Positions 1 through 6,095 are shown, numbered from the stretch's first letter. The stretch is DNA of 8,600 bases from Methylomarinum sp. (GCA_013139755.1 WTAG01000364.1:1-8600); one strand, 5' to 3'. The notes: a model not told the origin generated them from the letters alone. Program-made: numbers and translations.

Positions 1-27
1 ATGTATTTCTCGCGCTATTTCAGAGCC

Positions 28-57
28 TTGCTCCCAATAAAACTACCTCGATATAAA
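28..57 (+). promoter_or_regulatory. possible sigma70 promoter for the outer membrane protein gene
   Basis: A TATAAA hexamer at 52-57 is a good -10 match. The sequence 18 bases upstream, TTGCTC at 28-33, matches only the first three bases of the -35 consensus. Transcription would begin near position 64, about 60 bases before the chosen start codon of the next gene. The -35 is weak, so this is only a candidate. Confidence 0.25.
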
Positions 58-123
58 AACCGAGAATATTGCTTATCTTTTTTAGAAAAGGAACAATGAA
101 GCTGCTATCCTCAAAGGATGGAT

Positions 124-1398
124 ATGAAAATAATAATAAATTCAATTTTCCCTGGAATGGTGCTCATTTGCTCCTCTGCAATAGCTGGCGAAACAGCGAA
201 GCCTGCAACCGAAGTGCTTGAGTTACGGAATCAACTTGAGGGGCTAAAAGCAAGTTATATCCGGCAAGCCAAGATCATCAATATGCTTGAAAGCCGGCTG
301 AAACAGCTCGAAGGCGGCAGGCAGCCAATTGCCGCCAAACAGTCCGTCCCAAAACAACAAACAGTTGCTAAATCCACAGTAGCGAAAGCGCAAGCTCGAC
401 AATCACCTCAAGTACAAGCGGCAGTAAAAGAAGAAAAAGTTGTTAAAGAAGCGCCACGTAATTCAAGTTTTACTGCTGTTTTAGGTGAAGAACATGCCTT
501 GTTCGATAATCGTTTTACTTTTGAAGTTGGAGCAAGTTATTCCCGATTCAATAGGGCTCAGATCAACTTAAGTGGCTTTCTGGTTCTGGACGCTATCTTC
601 CTTGGCTCAATCAGCGTCGATGAAACTGAATCGGATGTAGTGACCACCGACCTTACTGCCCGTTACGGAATAACCGATCGCATGCAAGTTGATTTTAATG
701 CCCCTTTCCTCTACCGCACTACCAACTTTTTTAAGGGCAATGTTGGAGGTGAAAGTGCAGGATCCGCTGAAGCGGATGTTGATACCGGACCGGAACTGGC
801 AGATATTAATTTTGGGGTTTCTTATCAAATTCTTCCAGAAAGTGCAGATTTACCTGATATAGTCTGGAATGTCAGAGTCAAAGCGCCTACGGGTACAGAT
901 CCCTATGGAATCGGCACAGTGGAGCTTGAAAATGGGCTAATCGTTCCTGAATCTTTACCTAGCGGTAATGGTGTTTGGGCGATGTCTTCGGGATTTTCAT
1001 TCGTTAAAACAGTCGATCCAGCGGTTATATTTGCCAATATCAATTTCTTTCATAATTTTGAAACCGATTTCGATAATATTGGTGGTAATACTCCAACACC
1101 CGGTTCAATCGCCTTAGGTAATGCCTATCAATATGGTCTGGGTATGGCGTTTGCGCTAAATGAGCGGCTCAGCATGAATTTTTCCTTTACTCAGCGCTTT
1201 AGCGACAAGGCGAAAATAAAAGCTGAAGGCGGAGAGTGGGCTTCAATTATCGGTAGCAACGCCAATGTCGCTTCACTGAACATGGGGATGACATTTGCCT
1301 TGTCCAAGCATTTAACAATGGTGACTAATCTGGGCGTAGGATTAACGTCAGATGCGCCGGATGTTCAGTTAGGGGTTAAATTTCCTTATCGATTTTAG
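124..1398 (+). CDS. outer membrane beta-barrel protein with N-terminal coiled coil (phenol MetA / transporter-like family)
   Basis: Encodes a 424-residue exported protein with no enzymatic motif. The start at 124 is preferred because AAGGA at 114-118 lies 5 bases upstream; the in-frame ATG at 118 would overlap that Shine-Dalgarno sequence. Residues 1-21 form a signal peptide ending in Ala-Ile-Ala before Gly-Glu. The cysteine inside it is not in a lipobox, because Ile precedes it. Residues about 30-63 show Leu heptads typical of a coiled coil, followed by a Lys/Gln/Ala/Val-rich linker to about residue 112. The rest alternates polar and hydrophobic residues and ends in Tyr-Arg-Phe, the terminal aromatic expected of an outer membrane barrel. 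A Tyr-Gly-Ile-Thr-Asp-Arg motif followed by a Pro-Phe-Leu-Tyr strand resembles the Phenol_MetA_deg / 'transporter' family (PF13557), whose members are often unassigned. A periplasmic coiled coil could give trimerisation or envelope spacing. The substrate, if any, cannot be read from the sequence. Confidence 0.8.
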   Translation: MKIIINSIFPGMVLICSSAIAGETAKPATEVLELRNQLEGLKASYIRQAKIINMLESRLKQLEGGRQPIAAKQSVPKQQTVAKSTVAKAQARQSPQVQAAVKEEKVVKEAPRNSSFTAVLGEEHALFDNRFTFEVGASYSRFNRAQINLSGFLVLDAIFLGSISVDETESDVVTTDLTARYGITDRMQVDFNAPFLYRTTNFFKGNVGGESAGSAEADVDTGPELADINFGVSYQILPESADLPDIVWNVRVKAPTGTDPYGIGTVELENGLIVPESLPSGNGVWAMSSGFSFVKTVDPAVIFANINFFHNFETDFDNIGGNTPTPGSIALGNAYQYGLGMAFALNERLSMNFSFTQRFSDKAKIKAEGGEWASIIGSNANVASLNMGMTFALSKHLTMVTNLGVGLTSDAPDVQLGVKFPYRF

Positions 1399-1761
1399 TA
1401 AGACATTTCCCATTGGAAATATTTAGAAATTGTAACTATTCAGGTGCCAATATATAGTATCTGAAGTGAAGTTTTAGTTTTCGTGTGGTTTCATGTTTTG
1501 TATACATAAAAAACTACTGTCTAAAGTATGGTATTGTTTGGTTAATTGATTTGCATTCTCATTTATATTAGGGTGCTTAGAGTGACTGGTGTTTAAAGTT
1601 GATAGTTTTCAGTTGCTTAGACACACTTTTATCGTCTGGATATTGTTTTTAACATTCGACTGTAATTGTAAGTATTTTCTCCAAATTAAGAGTCAGAAAC
1701 GAGACAGTGACTTTTGAGATGAAAAATTATCATAGCGAGGATTATTTTATGGTTCAGGCAT
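1399..1761. other. 363-base non-coding stretch upstream of the kinase operon
   Basis: No convincing ORF lies here. A short hairpin follows the upstream gene: ATTTCC at 1405-1410, loop CATT, GGAAAT at 1415-1420. It has no T-run, so it is a weak terminator at best. An 8-base direct repeat, TGCTTAGA, occurs at 1574-1581 and 1614-1621, with a 40-base period. I could not pick one sigma70 promoter with confidence, although the kinase operon should be transcribed from here. The operator of the downstream regulator, if autoregulated, would be expected in this interval. Confidence 0.5.
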
Positions 1762-1769
1762 ATGAATAA
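1737..1769 (+). promoter_or_regulatory. ribosome binding site and 6-codon leader ORF overlapping the kinase start
   Basis: GAGG at 1737-1740 lies 8 bases before an ATG at 1749 that opens a six-residue ORF (Met-Val-Gln-Ala-Tyr-Glu). Its TAA at 1767-1769 overlaps the kinase start at 1762 in another frame. The kinase ATG itself has only a weak CAGG 3 bases upstream, and no other ATG, GTG or TTG is available in its frame back to a TGA at 1720. Translation of the kinase may therefore depend on ribosomes loaded at the mini-ORF. This is inferred from spacing alone. Confidence 0.3.
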
Positions 1770-3561
1770 AGATAACCAAGTTCCTGATTACGTTTTTCCT
1801 CAAGGGGAGGAGGCTCAGTTAGTAATATCAAGTAATGATATCGCCAAGATGAGTCCGACAGAGATACAGAAACTGGCACAGGAATTTCAAGTTTACCAAG
1901 TGGAGTTGGAAAGGCAGAATGCAGCCTTACAAAAGACTCAATTGCAATTGCTGGCGACTAAATATCGATACCAAAAATTATATGACGGTGCACCAATAAG
2001 CTTTTTTACTCTAAATAAGCAGGGCTATGTAACAGATGCCAACCAAGCTGCTTGCGAACTGCTTGCTTTTTCTAAAATTCAGTTGCAAGGAACAAAACAG
2101 GTTAAATATATTCATACTGAGGATCAGAGTCGTTTTCATTTGTTTTTTAAACAGCTTTTAAAGACGATTAAAAAACAGCGTATAGAAATTCGAGCCAAAC
2201 AATCAAATGGCACATTTATTGATGTGGCCTGCCAAGGTGCTTGTAATTATACAAAAGAATCCGAGATAGAAGTATTTTTGACGCTGCAAGATATTAGTGA
2301 ACAGAAACGAGTAGAACCAGCCATTATTCAGCTTAATGAACAGTTGAGACAAAAAGTTAGCGTTCAAACCGAGGAGCTAGTCAGTAATAATAAACAGTTG
2401 CACGAAAAAATAAATGAAATTAAAAACTCTAGGCGCCAACTTGTAGCGCGGGAAGCTAAACTTAATTCTATTTTTAATGCGGCGGTGGAAGGCATTATAA
2501 CCATTAATGAGAAAGGAATTATAGAATCAGCTAATAGTGCGGCGACTACAATTTTTAATTATCATGCTAATGAATTAATCGGTAAGCATGTGAATAAACT
2601 TATGCCATCACCGCATAACGAGTTATATGATGATTTCATACAATACTATTTACCCAGTCATCAAGCTAAAATTATAGGCAAAATTCAGCAGCTTGATGGC
2701 CGAAGAAAAGATGGCTCATTAGTCCCCCTCGATTTATCTATTTCCAAATATAAAATAGATAATAAGCCTTTTTTTACAGGCATGATCAGAGATGTTAGTG
2801 AGCGTAAACGAAAAGAGCTAGTAGATAAGCAGCATTTGGATGAGCTTGCTCATGTGACTCGCATGGGATTAATGGGGGAAATGGCTTCAGGTATTGCACA
2901 TGAAGTGAATCAACCGCTAGCTGCAATAGCGACTTATTGTCAGGTCAGTCTAAGCATGTTAAATACTGATAAACCTGATTTATTATCGTTACTGGAAGTT
3001 TTGCAAAAAACTGAGAAACAAGCGCTTAGAGCAGGACAGATTATTTCCCGTATGCGAGCATTCATTACCTCAAACACACTACAACGTTCTACGGTTGATA
3101 TTAATGAATTAGTTGATGATGCAATGGATTTAGGGCGGGATAACTGTCAAAAGTTTAGTGTAAAATGTAGTCTTGAATTAGCTGATGCACTGCCCTTAAT
3201 ATCGGCTGATAAGGTGCAGATTGAACAAGTTTTATTGAATCTAATAAAAAATAGTATTGATGCTGTCTCTAAATTACCAAAAGATAAGCAACGTAAGCTA
3301 TCGGTTCAAACATATTTAAGAGAAGACAGAAAAATAGAGATCAGGGTAAAAGATAATGGGCTAGGGATTAATGAAGTAGAGCAGGGGAAAATATTTACGC
3401 CTTTTTTTACCACCAAAGAATCAGGTATGGGGATGGGGCTTTCCATCTGTCAATCGCTGGTAAATGCCCACGGTGGGGAATTACGATTTAGCAGCGAGAA
3501 AAAAAAAGGTTCGACATTTTATTTTACTTTGCCAATCATCGGTAAATCTAATGAAGATTAA
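1762..3561 (+). CDS. two-PAS sensor histidine kinase, FixL-like, heme histidine missing
   Basis: A 599-residue kinase that should autophosphorylate and pass phosphate to the regulator encoded next to it. It has no membrane segment, so it is cytosolic. Order: helical N-terminus (about 30-65), PAS domain 1 (about 70-182), coiled coil (about 185-232), PAS domain 2 (about 235-348) ending in Ile-Arg-Asp-Val-Ser-Glu, a HisKA domain and an HATPase domain. The H-box is Ala-His380-Glu-Val-Asn-Gln-Pro-Leu, the N-box Asn493/Asn497, the D-box Asp531-Asn-Gly-Leu-Gly, and the G-box Gly-Met-Gly-Met-Gly-Leu at 555-560. The H-box and PAS 2 match the FixL/DctB-like kinase group. Ungapped alignment from memory of PAS 2 with Bradyrhizobium FixL puts Tyr289 at the heme ligand His200, Lys303 at His214 and Gln309 at Arg220. 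Heme binding is thus unlikely, though His285 is nearby. Its signal is unknown. The gene overlaps the next one by 11 bases, which indicates co-translation. Confidence 0.93.
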   Translation: MNKDNQVPDYVFPQGEEAQLVISSNDIAKMSPTEIQKLAQEFQVYQVELERQNAALQKTQLQLLATKYRYQKLYDGAPISFFTLNKQGYVTDANQAACELLAFSKIQLQGTKQVKYIHTEDQSRFHLFFKQLLKTIKKQRIEIRAKQSNGTFIDVACQGACNYTKESEIEVFLTLQDISEQKRVEPAIIQLNEQLRQKVSVQTEELVSNNKQLHEKINEIKNSRRQLVAREAKLNSIFNAAVEGIITINEKGIIESANSAATTIFNYHANELIGKHVNKLMPSPHNELYDDFIQYYLPSHQAKIIGKIQQLDGRRKDGSLVPLDLSISKYKIDNKPFFTGMIRDVSERKRKELVDKQHLDELAHVTRMGLMGEMASGIAHEVNQPLAAIATYCQVSLSMLNTDKPDLLSLLEVLQKTEKQALRAGQIISRMRAFITSNTLQRSTVDINELVDDAMDLGRDNCQKFSVKCSLELADALPLISADKVQIEQVLLNLIKNSIDAVSKLPKDKQRKLSVQTYLREDRKIEIRVKDNGLGINEVEQGKIFTPFFTTKESGMGMGLSICQSLVNAHGGELRFSSEKKKGSTFYFTLPIIGKSNED

Positions 3562-4174
3562 TAAGCAAGACGTTACTATTTATGTGGTTGATGATGAGTT
3601 TCCCATTCGAGATTCATTAGGCTTATTAATAGAATCAGCAGGGTTAAAAGTCAAAGGCTATGAGTCGGCTCTTGCGTTTTTAGAGTCTTACGATCCCGAG
3701 CAGCCAGGCTGTTTGGTGCTTGATATGCGTATGCCTTATATGGATGGGCTTGAATTGCAGGAAGCCCTTGTAAAAACAAACAGTGAATTACCAATTATCT
3801 TTATTAGTGGTCATGCCGATATTCCTGTTTCTTCTAAAGCTTTTAGAGCGGGAGCGCTGGACTTTATAGAAAAGCCTTTTGATAATAAAATATTATTAGA
3901 GCGTATCAATGAAGCGGTTGATAGCTTGTTGGTTAACTGGTCTGAAGTCCAGAAAAAAAGGCAGATAATTACTCTCTATGAACATTTGACGGATCGTGAA
4001 AAAGAAGTTCTTAAGCTAATAGTGAATAATCATTCAACTAAACAGGCAGCTAAAAAATTGGGGATTAGCAACCGGACAGTTGATGTTCATAGGGCTCATA
4101 TAATGGAAAAGATGCAAGCTGATAGTCTTAATACACTTGTCATATTGGCAGTGACTGCAGGAATACAACAGTAA
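3551..4174 (+). CDS. FixJ/NarL-type response regulator (receiver + LuxR helix-turn-helix)
   Basis: A 207-residue transcription regulator and the evident partner of the upstream kinase. The start at 3551 places the receiver fold at the very N-terminus and gives the usual FixJ length near 205; longer in-frame starts would only add residues read out of frame from the kinase gene. The receiver spans about 8-122, with acidic Asp14-Asp15, phosphoacceptor Asp58 in Leu-Asp-Met-Arg-Met-Pro, Ser86 and Lys108 in Glu-Lys-Pro-Phe. After a linker helix comes a LuxR-type DNA-binding domain (about 144-207), opening with Leu-Thr-Asp-Arg-Glu-Lys-Glu-Val-Leu and with a recognition segment Ser-Asn-Arg-Thr-Val-Asp-Val-His-Arg. 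All catalytic residues are present, so it should be phosphorylated and dimerise on DNA. The ribosome binding site is weak (GGTAA), consistent with translational coupling to the kinase. Targets are not identifiable within the window. Confidence 0.93.
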   Translation: MKINKQDVTIYVVDDEFPIRDSLGLLIESAGLKVKGYESALAFLESYDPEQPGCLVLDMRMPYMDGLELQEALVKTNSELPIIFISGHADIPVSSKAFRAGALDFIEKPFDNKILLERINEAVDSLLVNWSEVQKKRQIITLYEHLTDREKEVLKLIVNNHSTKQAAKKLGISNRTVDVHRAHIMEKMQADSLNTLVILAVTAGIQQ

Positions 4175-4247
4175 TCAATGGTTGCTATAGATTACAAAGT
4201 AAAATTTAAGCTTGCTTCACTTCAGTGACGAATTCTGGATAAAGACA

Positions 4248-4273
4248 ATATTGCTAACGGGGTAATATGTTTT
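4248..4273 (+). terminator. weak hairpin with short T-run after the regulator gene
   Basis: ATATTGC at 4248-4254 can pair with GTAATAT at 4262-4268 (one G-T pair) around a 7-base loop, followed by GTTTTG. The stem is AT-rich and the T-run is only four bases, so termination here would be inefficient. It is the only plus-strand terminator candidate close behind the two-component operon. Confidence 0.25.
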
Positions 4274-4331
4274 GTAATAGAAATAGATATAATTTTCTCT
4301 TACAAGGTCTTGGGGAGGGATAGATCAAGAA

Positions 4332-4365
4332 ACCGAACTCAACTATATGAAACATTGAGTTCGGT
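4332..4365 (-). terminator. 11-bp perfect hairpin, intrinsic terminator for the minus-strand gene
   Basis: ACCGAACTCAA at 4332-4342 is the exact reverse complement of TTGAGTTCGGT at 4355-4365, with a 12-base loop. Read on the minus strand, the stem is followed at once by TTTCTT, a short U-rich tail, so it fits a rho-independent terminator about 40 bases after the stop codon of the 4405-4806 gene. On the plus strand no T-run follows, but the hairpin could still block transcription coming from the regulator gene. Confidence 0.55.
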
Positions 4366-4368
4366 ATA

Positions 4369-4389
4369 GGTAATCAGTAATAGATTACC
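4369..4389. repeat. second inverted repeat in the convergent region
   Basis: GGTAATC at 4369-4375 is exactly complementary to GATTACC at 4383-4389 across a 7-base loop. It sits only 3 bases from the 11-bp hairpin and 15 bases from the stop codon of the minus-strand gene. It carries no T-run on either strand. It may be part of a compound 3' end structure. Confidence 0.4.
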
Positions 4390-4404
4390 AAAGCAATGTA
4401 TACC

Positions 4405-4806
4405 TTAGAAATTGTGGTATTTAGCTTTTACTTTCTTGAAACGCTCAACCGCTTCAGTCATTAATTCTTCAGCTTTTTTAACGTCACCTTTTTTGAAAGC
4501 AGAACGTGCTTTCATAACTCTGTTAAGAGCTCTATCACGATCAGCTAATACAACGCTGCTTTCAATTGTTTTAGCAGTTTGTTTTGTTGCTTTAAACAAT
4601 GCCATAGTTTCTTTTTTATCAGTACCGTTTTGTACCGCTGCTAAAGCTGTTTCAGCTGCTGTAACAGTATCAACAAGTGATTGTGCAACTGCTTCTTGTG
4701 ATTGGTTTTCTACTTTACCTGCTGGTTTTGCAACCGCAGATGGTGCAGCTGCAAGCATAGCTGAGCTGACGAATAAAGCGAGTACTAATTTTTTCAATGA
4801 AGTCAT
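4405..4806 (-). CDS. small exported Lys/Glu-rich helical protein of unknown function
   Basis: A 133-residue protein. I chose the start at 4806 because it begins directly with a classic signal peptide (Lys-Lys then a hydrophobic run, cleavage after Ala-Val-Ala at residue 26) and has AAGG 11 bases upstream. A longer in-frame start at 4881 would put 25 polar residues in front of that signal. The mature part, about 107 residues, has no cysteine and almost no histidine. It is rich in Ala, Lys, Glu and Val in patterns expected of amphipathic helices, ending in a strongly basic tail. It looks like a free periplasmic helical bundle, loosely reminiscent of small metal-binding or adaptor proteins, but without the repeated His motif of SmbP. 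I do not recognise the family. It faces the regulator gene convergently, ends at a hairpin terminator, and probably has its own promoter. Confidence 0.75.
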   Translation of the reverse strand: MTSLKKLVLALFVSSAMLAAAPSAVAKPAGKVENQSQEAVAQSLVDTVTAAETALAAVQNGTDKKETMALFKATKQTAKTIESSVVLADRDRALNRVMKARSAFKKGDVKKAEELMTEAVERFKKVKAKYHNF

Positions 4807-4826
4807 TTGAAATTTTACCTTGTGTA

Positions 4827-4845
4827 AATGATTGTTATCAGTATT
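4827..4845 (-). promoter_or_regulatory. possible Fur-box-like site upstream of the small exported protein
   Basis: On the minus strand the 19 bases AATACTGATAACAATCATT match the 19-base Fur consensus at 13 positions by my count. The site lies 20 bases upstream of the start codon and downstream of the candidate -10 element. A 13/19 match in AT-rich DNA can arise by chance, so this is a suggestion only. Confidence 0.2.
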
Positions 4846-4876
4846 TATGCGAATAATGAAATGCGCATGGGAGTAA

Positions 4877-4885
4877 ATCATAGCA
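4877..4885 (-). promoter_or_regulatory. candidate extended -10 promoter element
   Basis: Read on the minus strand, the sequence is TGCTATGAT, a TG-N-TATGAT extended -10 motif with one mismatch from TATAAT. No good -35 lies at the right distance, which is common for extended -10 promoters. Transcription would begin near 4870 and give a leader of roughly 65 bases before the start codon at 4806. It supports an independent promoter for this gene rather than read-through from 5384. Confidence 0.35.
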
Positions 4886-4977
4886 CAGGGTGTGAGGATA
4901 TATCTTAAAAAATAATGACTTATCTTTTGTGTGGTTATTTGTTTTTTTTTTAGGTTAAATGATTTGAGCTTGGTTAT

Positions 4978-5015
4978 TGAAGAGGAAAAGACTGTGAATA
5001 TTCTTTTCCTCTTCA
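4978..5015 (-). terminator. 13-bp perfect hairpin just after the six-cysteine protein gene
   Basis: TGAAGAGGAAAAG at 4978-4990 is exactly complementary to CTTTTCCTCTTCA at 5003-5015 across a 12-base loop. It begins 10 bases after the stop codon of the minus-strand gene that ends at 5025. It lacks a U-run immediately after the stem on either strand. It may act as a 3'-end stabiliser or a poor terminator separating this gene from the 4405-4806 gene. Confidence 0.45.
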
Positions 5016-5024
5016 GTGATCTAA

Positions 5025-5384
5025 TTACCCTTTCCCGGGTAGCATACCCACAGTACCCGGTTTGATGCGTTTACATGTTAAAACCACATCTTTCATGTGA
5101 CATTTTTGTAAACCTTGTTGATCAGTACATTCGTTACACTCAGCTTTTCCATTTTCTTTGATAGCTTGAACATGCCAGCCATAGCCTTGAGTTTGGCAGA
5201 ACTTTTTTGAGTAGATTTTGAGTTTATAGGCTTTTTCAGCTGTTGCTTTGGCTTTTACGGGGGATTCACATTTAACAGAAGGTAGGGTGTTAGCCATTAA
5301 ATCTCTGTAGACATACTCGGTTGAAAATGTTGGGCTGGAAAAGAAAGATAGTGTTATTAGAGCCCCAAAAAAAATAATTCTCAT
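5025..5384 (-). CDS. small exported six-cysteine protein of unknown function
   Basis: A 119-residue protein with a signal peptide (Arg then a hydrophobic stretch, probable cleavage near residue 21) and a strong ribosome binding site, GGAGA 7 bases before the ATG. The mature domain of about 98 residues has six cysteines (39, 63, 83, 86, 95, 104), an even number that suggests disulfide bonding in the periplasm or outside the cell. Cys83-Asn-Glu-Cys86 forms a CxxC motif, which might instead bind metal. Lysines are numerous and the chain ends in a Gly/Pro-rich tail. I do not recognise the family. It lies 47 bases after the single-span membrane protein gene in the same direction, so the two are probably one transcript. 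The 13-bp hairpin lies just after its stop. Confidence 0.75.
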   Translation of the reverse strand: MRIIFFGALITLSFFSSPTFSTEYVYRDLMANTLPSVKCESPVKAKATAEKAYKLKIYSKKFCQTQGYGWHVQAIKENGKAECNECTDQQGLQKCHMKDVVLTCKRIKPGTVGMLPGKG

Positions 5385-5431
5385 ATGATTTCTCCATTAT
5401 TGTTGTTTTATGTGGGAATAAAAGTGCTTAT

Positions 5432-5620
5432 TTATTCATAGTCTTCTTTGCTTAAAACCCGAATATCCATTTGACGGTATTCTTCATTTAGTTGTTTCTT
5501 TATGGGAGCAAATTTATCATCTTCACTGCTTTTTACAGTTAAAAGCACAGCAATAAAAACAATAGCGACGGTCGCAACGTATAAGATAAAGTTATCTTTT
5601 TCTTTAATTTCTTCAGACAT
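5432..5620 (-). CDS. small single-span membrane protein of unknown function
   Basis: A 62-residue protein. The start at 5620 (Met-Ser-Glu-Glu) is an ATG with AAAGG about 9 bases upstream. A TTG three codons earlier would crowd the ribosome binding site and is less likely. A charged N-terminus of ten residues precedes one clear transmembrane helix (about 11-29), followed by a charged C-terminal segment of about 33 residues rich in Glu, Asp, Lys and Gln. Topology cannot be fixed from the sequence, because charges are mixed on both sides. It has no cysteine and no recognisable motif. The next gene downstream encodes an exported cysteine-rich protein 47 bases away, so the pair likely forms a small envelope operon. 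Small size and lack of a known family leave the function open. Confidence 0.65.
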   Translation of the reverse strand: MSEEIKEKDNFILYVATVAIVFIAVLLTVKSSEDDKFAPIKKQLNEEYRQMDIRVLSKEDYE

Positions 5621-5812
5621 TATATTCAACCTTTAGTGTGTTATCTAAACCTGTGACTCTATTACGGTACAGAACAAAAACACTTGCGCCCTGTTATCCG
5701 CATTGAAGTCACGATTTTGGTTTTAATTAGCGATAGACAGGCTAACGCCAGATAAAATGTTTTTTTGAATGCTCATGTAGAACCAAGGGTTTAGTTGGCT
5801 TCTATCATGCAT

Positions 5813-5839
5813 CTAGGATAATTTCCTCATTTATCCTAG
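5813..5839. repeat. 9-bp perfect inverted repeat
   Basis: CTAGGATAA at 5813-5821 pairs exactly with TTATCCTAG at 5831-5839 across a 9-base loop. A T-rich stretch (GGTTTTTATTT) begins 6 bases later on the plus strand, too far for a standard terminator. No plus-strand gene ends upstream, so if it terminates anything it would be an unannotated transcript. The sequence ATGCAT occurs just before it and again near 5866. Confidence 0.4.
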
Positions 5840-5959
5840 TGATTGGTTTTTATTTAATAGCATGCATTAAAACTTGATCGGTACCTAATCGGGTGGCTTT
5901 ATTGTTATTTTGTTTAGAGTGGATAAATAGCCTTGTTAAAAAAGGTGTCGATACAATAC

Positions 5960-5965
5960 TATAAT
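5960..5965 (+). promoter_or_regulatory. possible -10 hexamer upstream of the palindromes
   Basis: TATAAT is a perfect -10 hexamer. No good -35 lies 16-18 bases upstream; TTGTTA at 5933-5938 is 21 bases away. If used, transcription would begin near 5972 and run into the palindrome at 5991, a position suited to repression. Confidence 0.2.
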
Positions 5966-5990
5966 GAAATGGGTTTATTGTTGTCAACTA

Positions 5991-6007
5991 AATATCGAAT
6001 CGATATT
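5991..6007. promoter_or_regulatory. 17-bp perfect odd palindrome, candidate operator
   Basis: AATATCGA, a central A, then TCGATATT. Each 8-base arm is perfectly matched. Size and symmetry suit a dimeric winged-helix or helix-turn-helix repressor. It lies 26 bases after a TATAAT hexamer. Its central seven bases, CGAATCG, recur in a second palindrome 90 bases away. Confidence 0.4.
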
Positions 6008-6026
6008 GTTTTGTTGAAGAAGAAGT

Positions 6027-6050
6027 ATGGATAAATTAGATGGATAAATT
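6027..6050 (+). repeat. tandem 11-base direct repeat
   Basis: ATGGATAAATT occurs at 6027-6037 and again at 6040-6050, a 13-base period. Each copy would open a tiny ORF beginning Met-Asp-Lys (6 and 7 codons, in different frames), the first preceded by a purine-rich GAAGAAGAAG. The core GGATAAAT also appears at 5921-5928. The repeat lies between the two CGAATCG palindromes. Confidence 0.5.
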
Positions 6051-6082
6051 TCTTTCTGTTTGATTTTTTTCTGGGAATAAAG

Positions 6083-6095
6083 TAGCGAATCGCTA
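6083..6095. promoter_or_regulatory. 13-bp perfect odd palindrome sharing the CGAATCG core
   Basis: TAGCGA, a central A, then TCGCTA. The central seven bases equal those of the 5991-6007 palindrome; the outer bases differ but keep perfect symmetry. Centre-to-centre distance is 90 bases. It lies about 130 bases before the start codon of the small exported protein gene. Confidence 0.35.

Noticed and set aside
1..99. Open frame of 32 codons from the window edge to a TGA at 97-99, possibly the tail of an upstream gene.
   Set aside because: It begins at the edge by chance with ATG, has no recognisable motif, and overlaps a plausible promoter for the next gene; it cannot be judged without upstream sequence.
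96..224. Short ORF (about 42 codons) at 96 with AAAAGGA upstream, overlapping the outer membrane protein gene.
   Set aside because: The product is Asn-rich out-of-frame reading of the signal peptide region; spacing to the ribosome site is only 3 bases and the overlapping gene is clearly the coding frame.
1518..1528. The 11-base string TGTCTAAAGTA occurs before the kinase operon and again near 7932 before the cd1 gene.
   Set aside because: It is AT-rich and not symmetric, and could match by chance over this length; no further shared bases support a common regulatory site.
3464..3550. Longer version of the response regulator starting inside the kinase gene.
   Set aside because: The added 29 residues are the kinase C-terminus read out of frame; the receiver domain begins properly from 3551.
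4412..4810. 132-residue plus-strand ORF opposite the small exported protein gene.
   Set aside because: It is the antisense shadow of the 4405-4806 gene, whose signal peptide, ribosome site and terminator are all on the minus strand.
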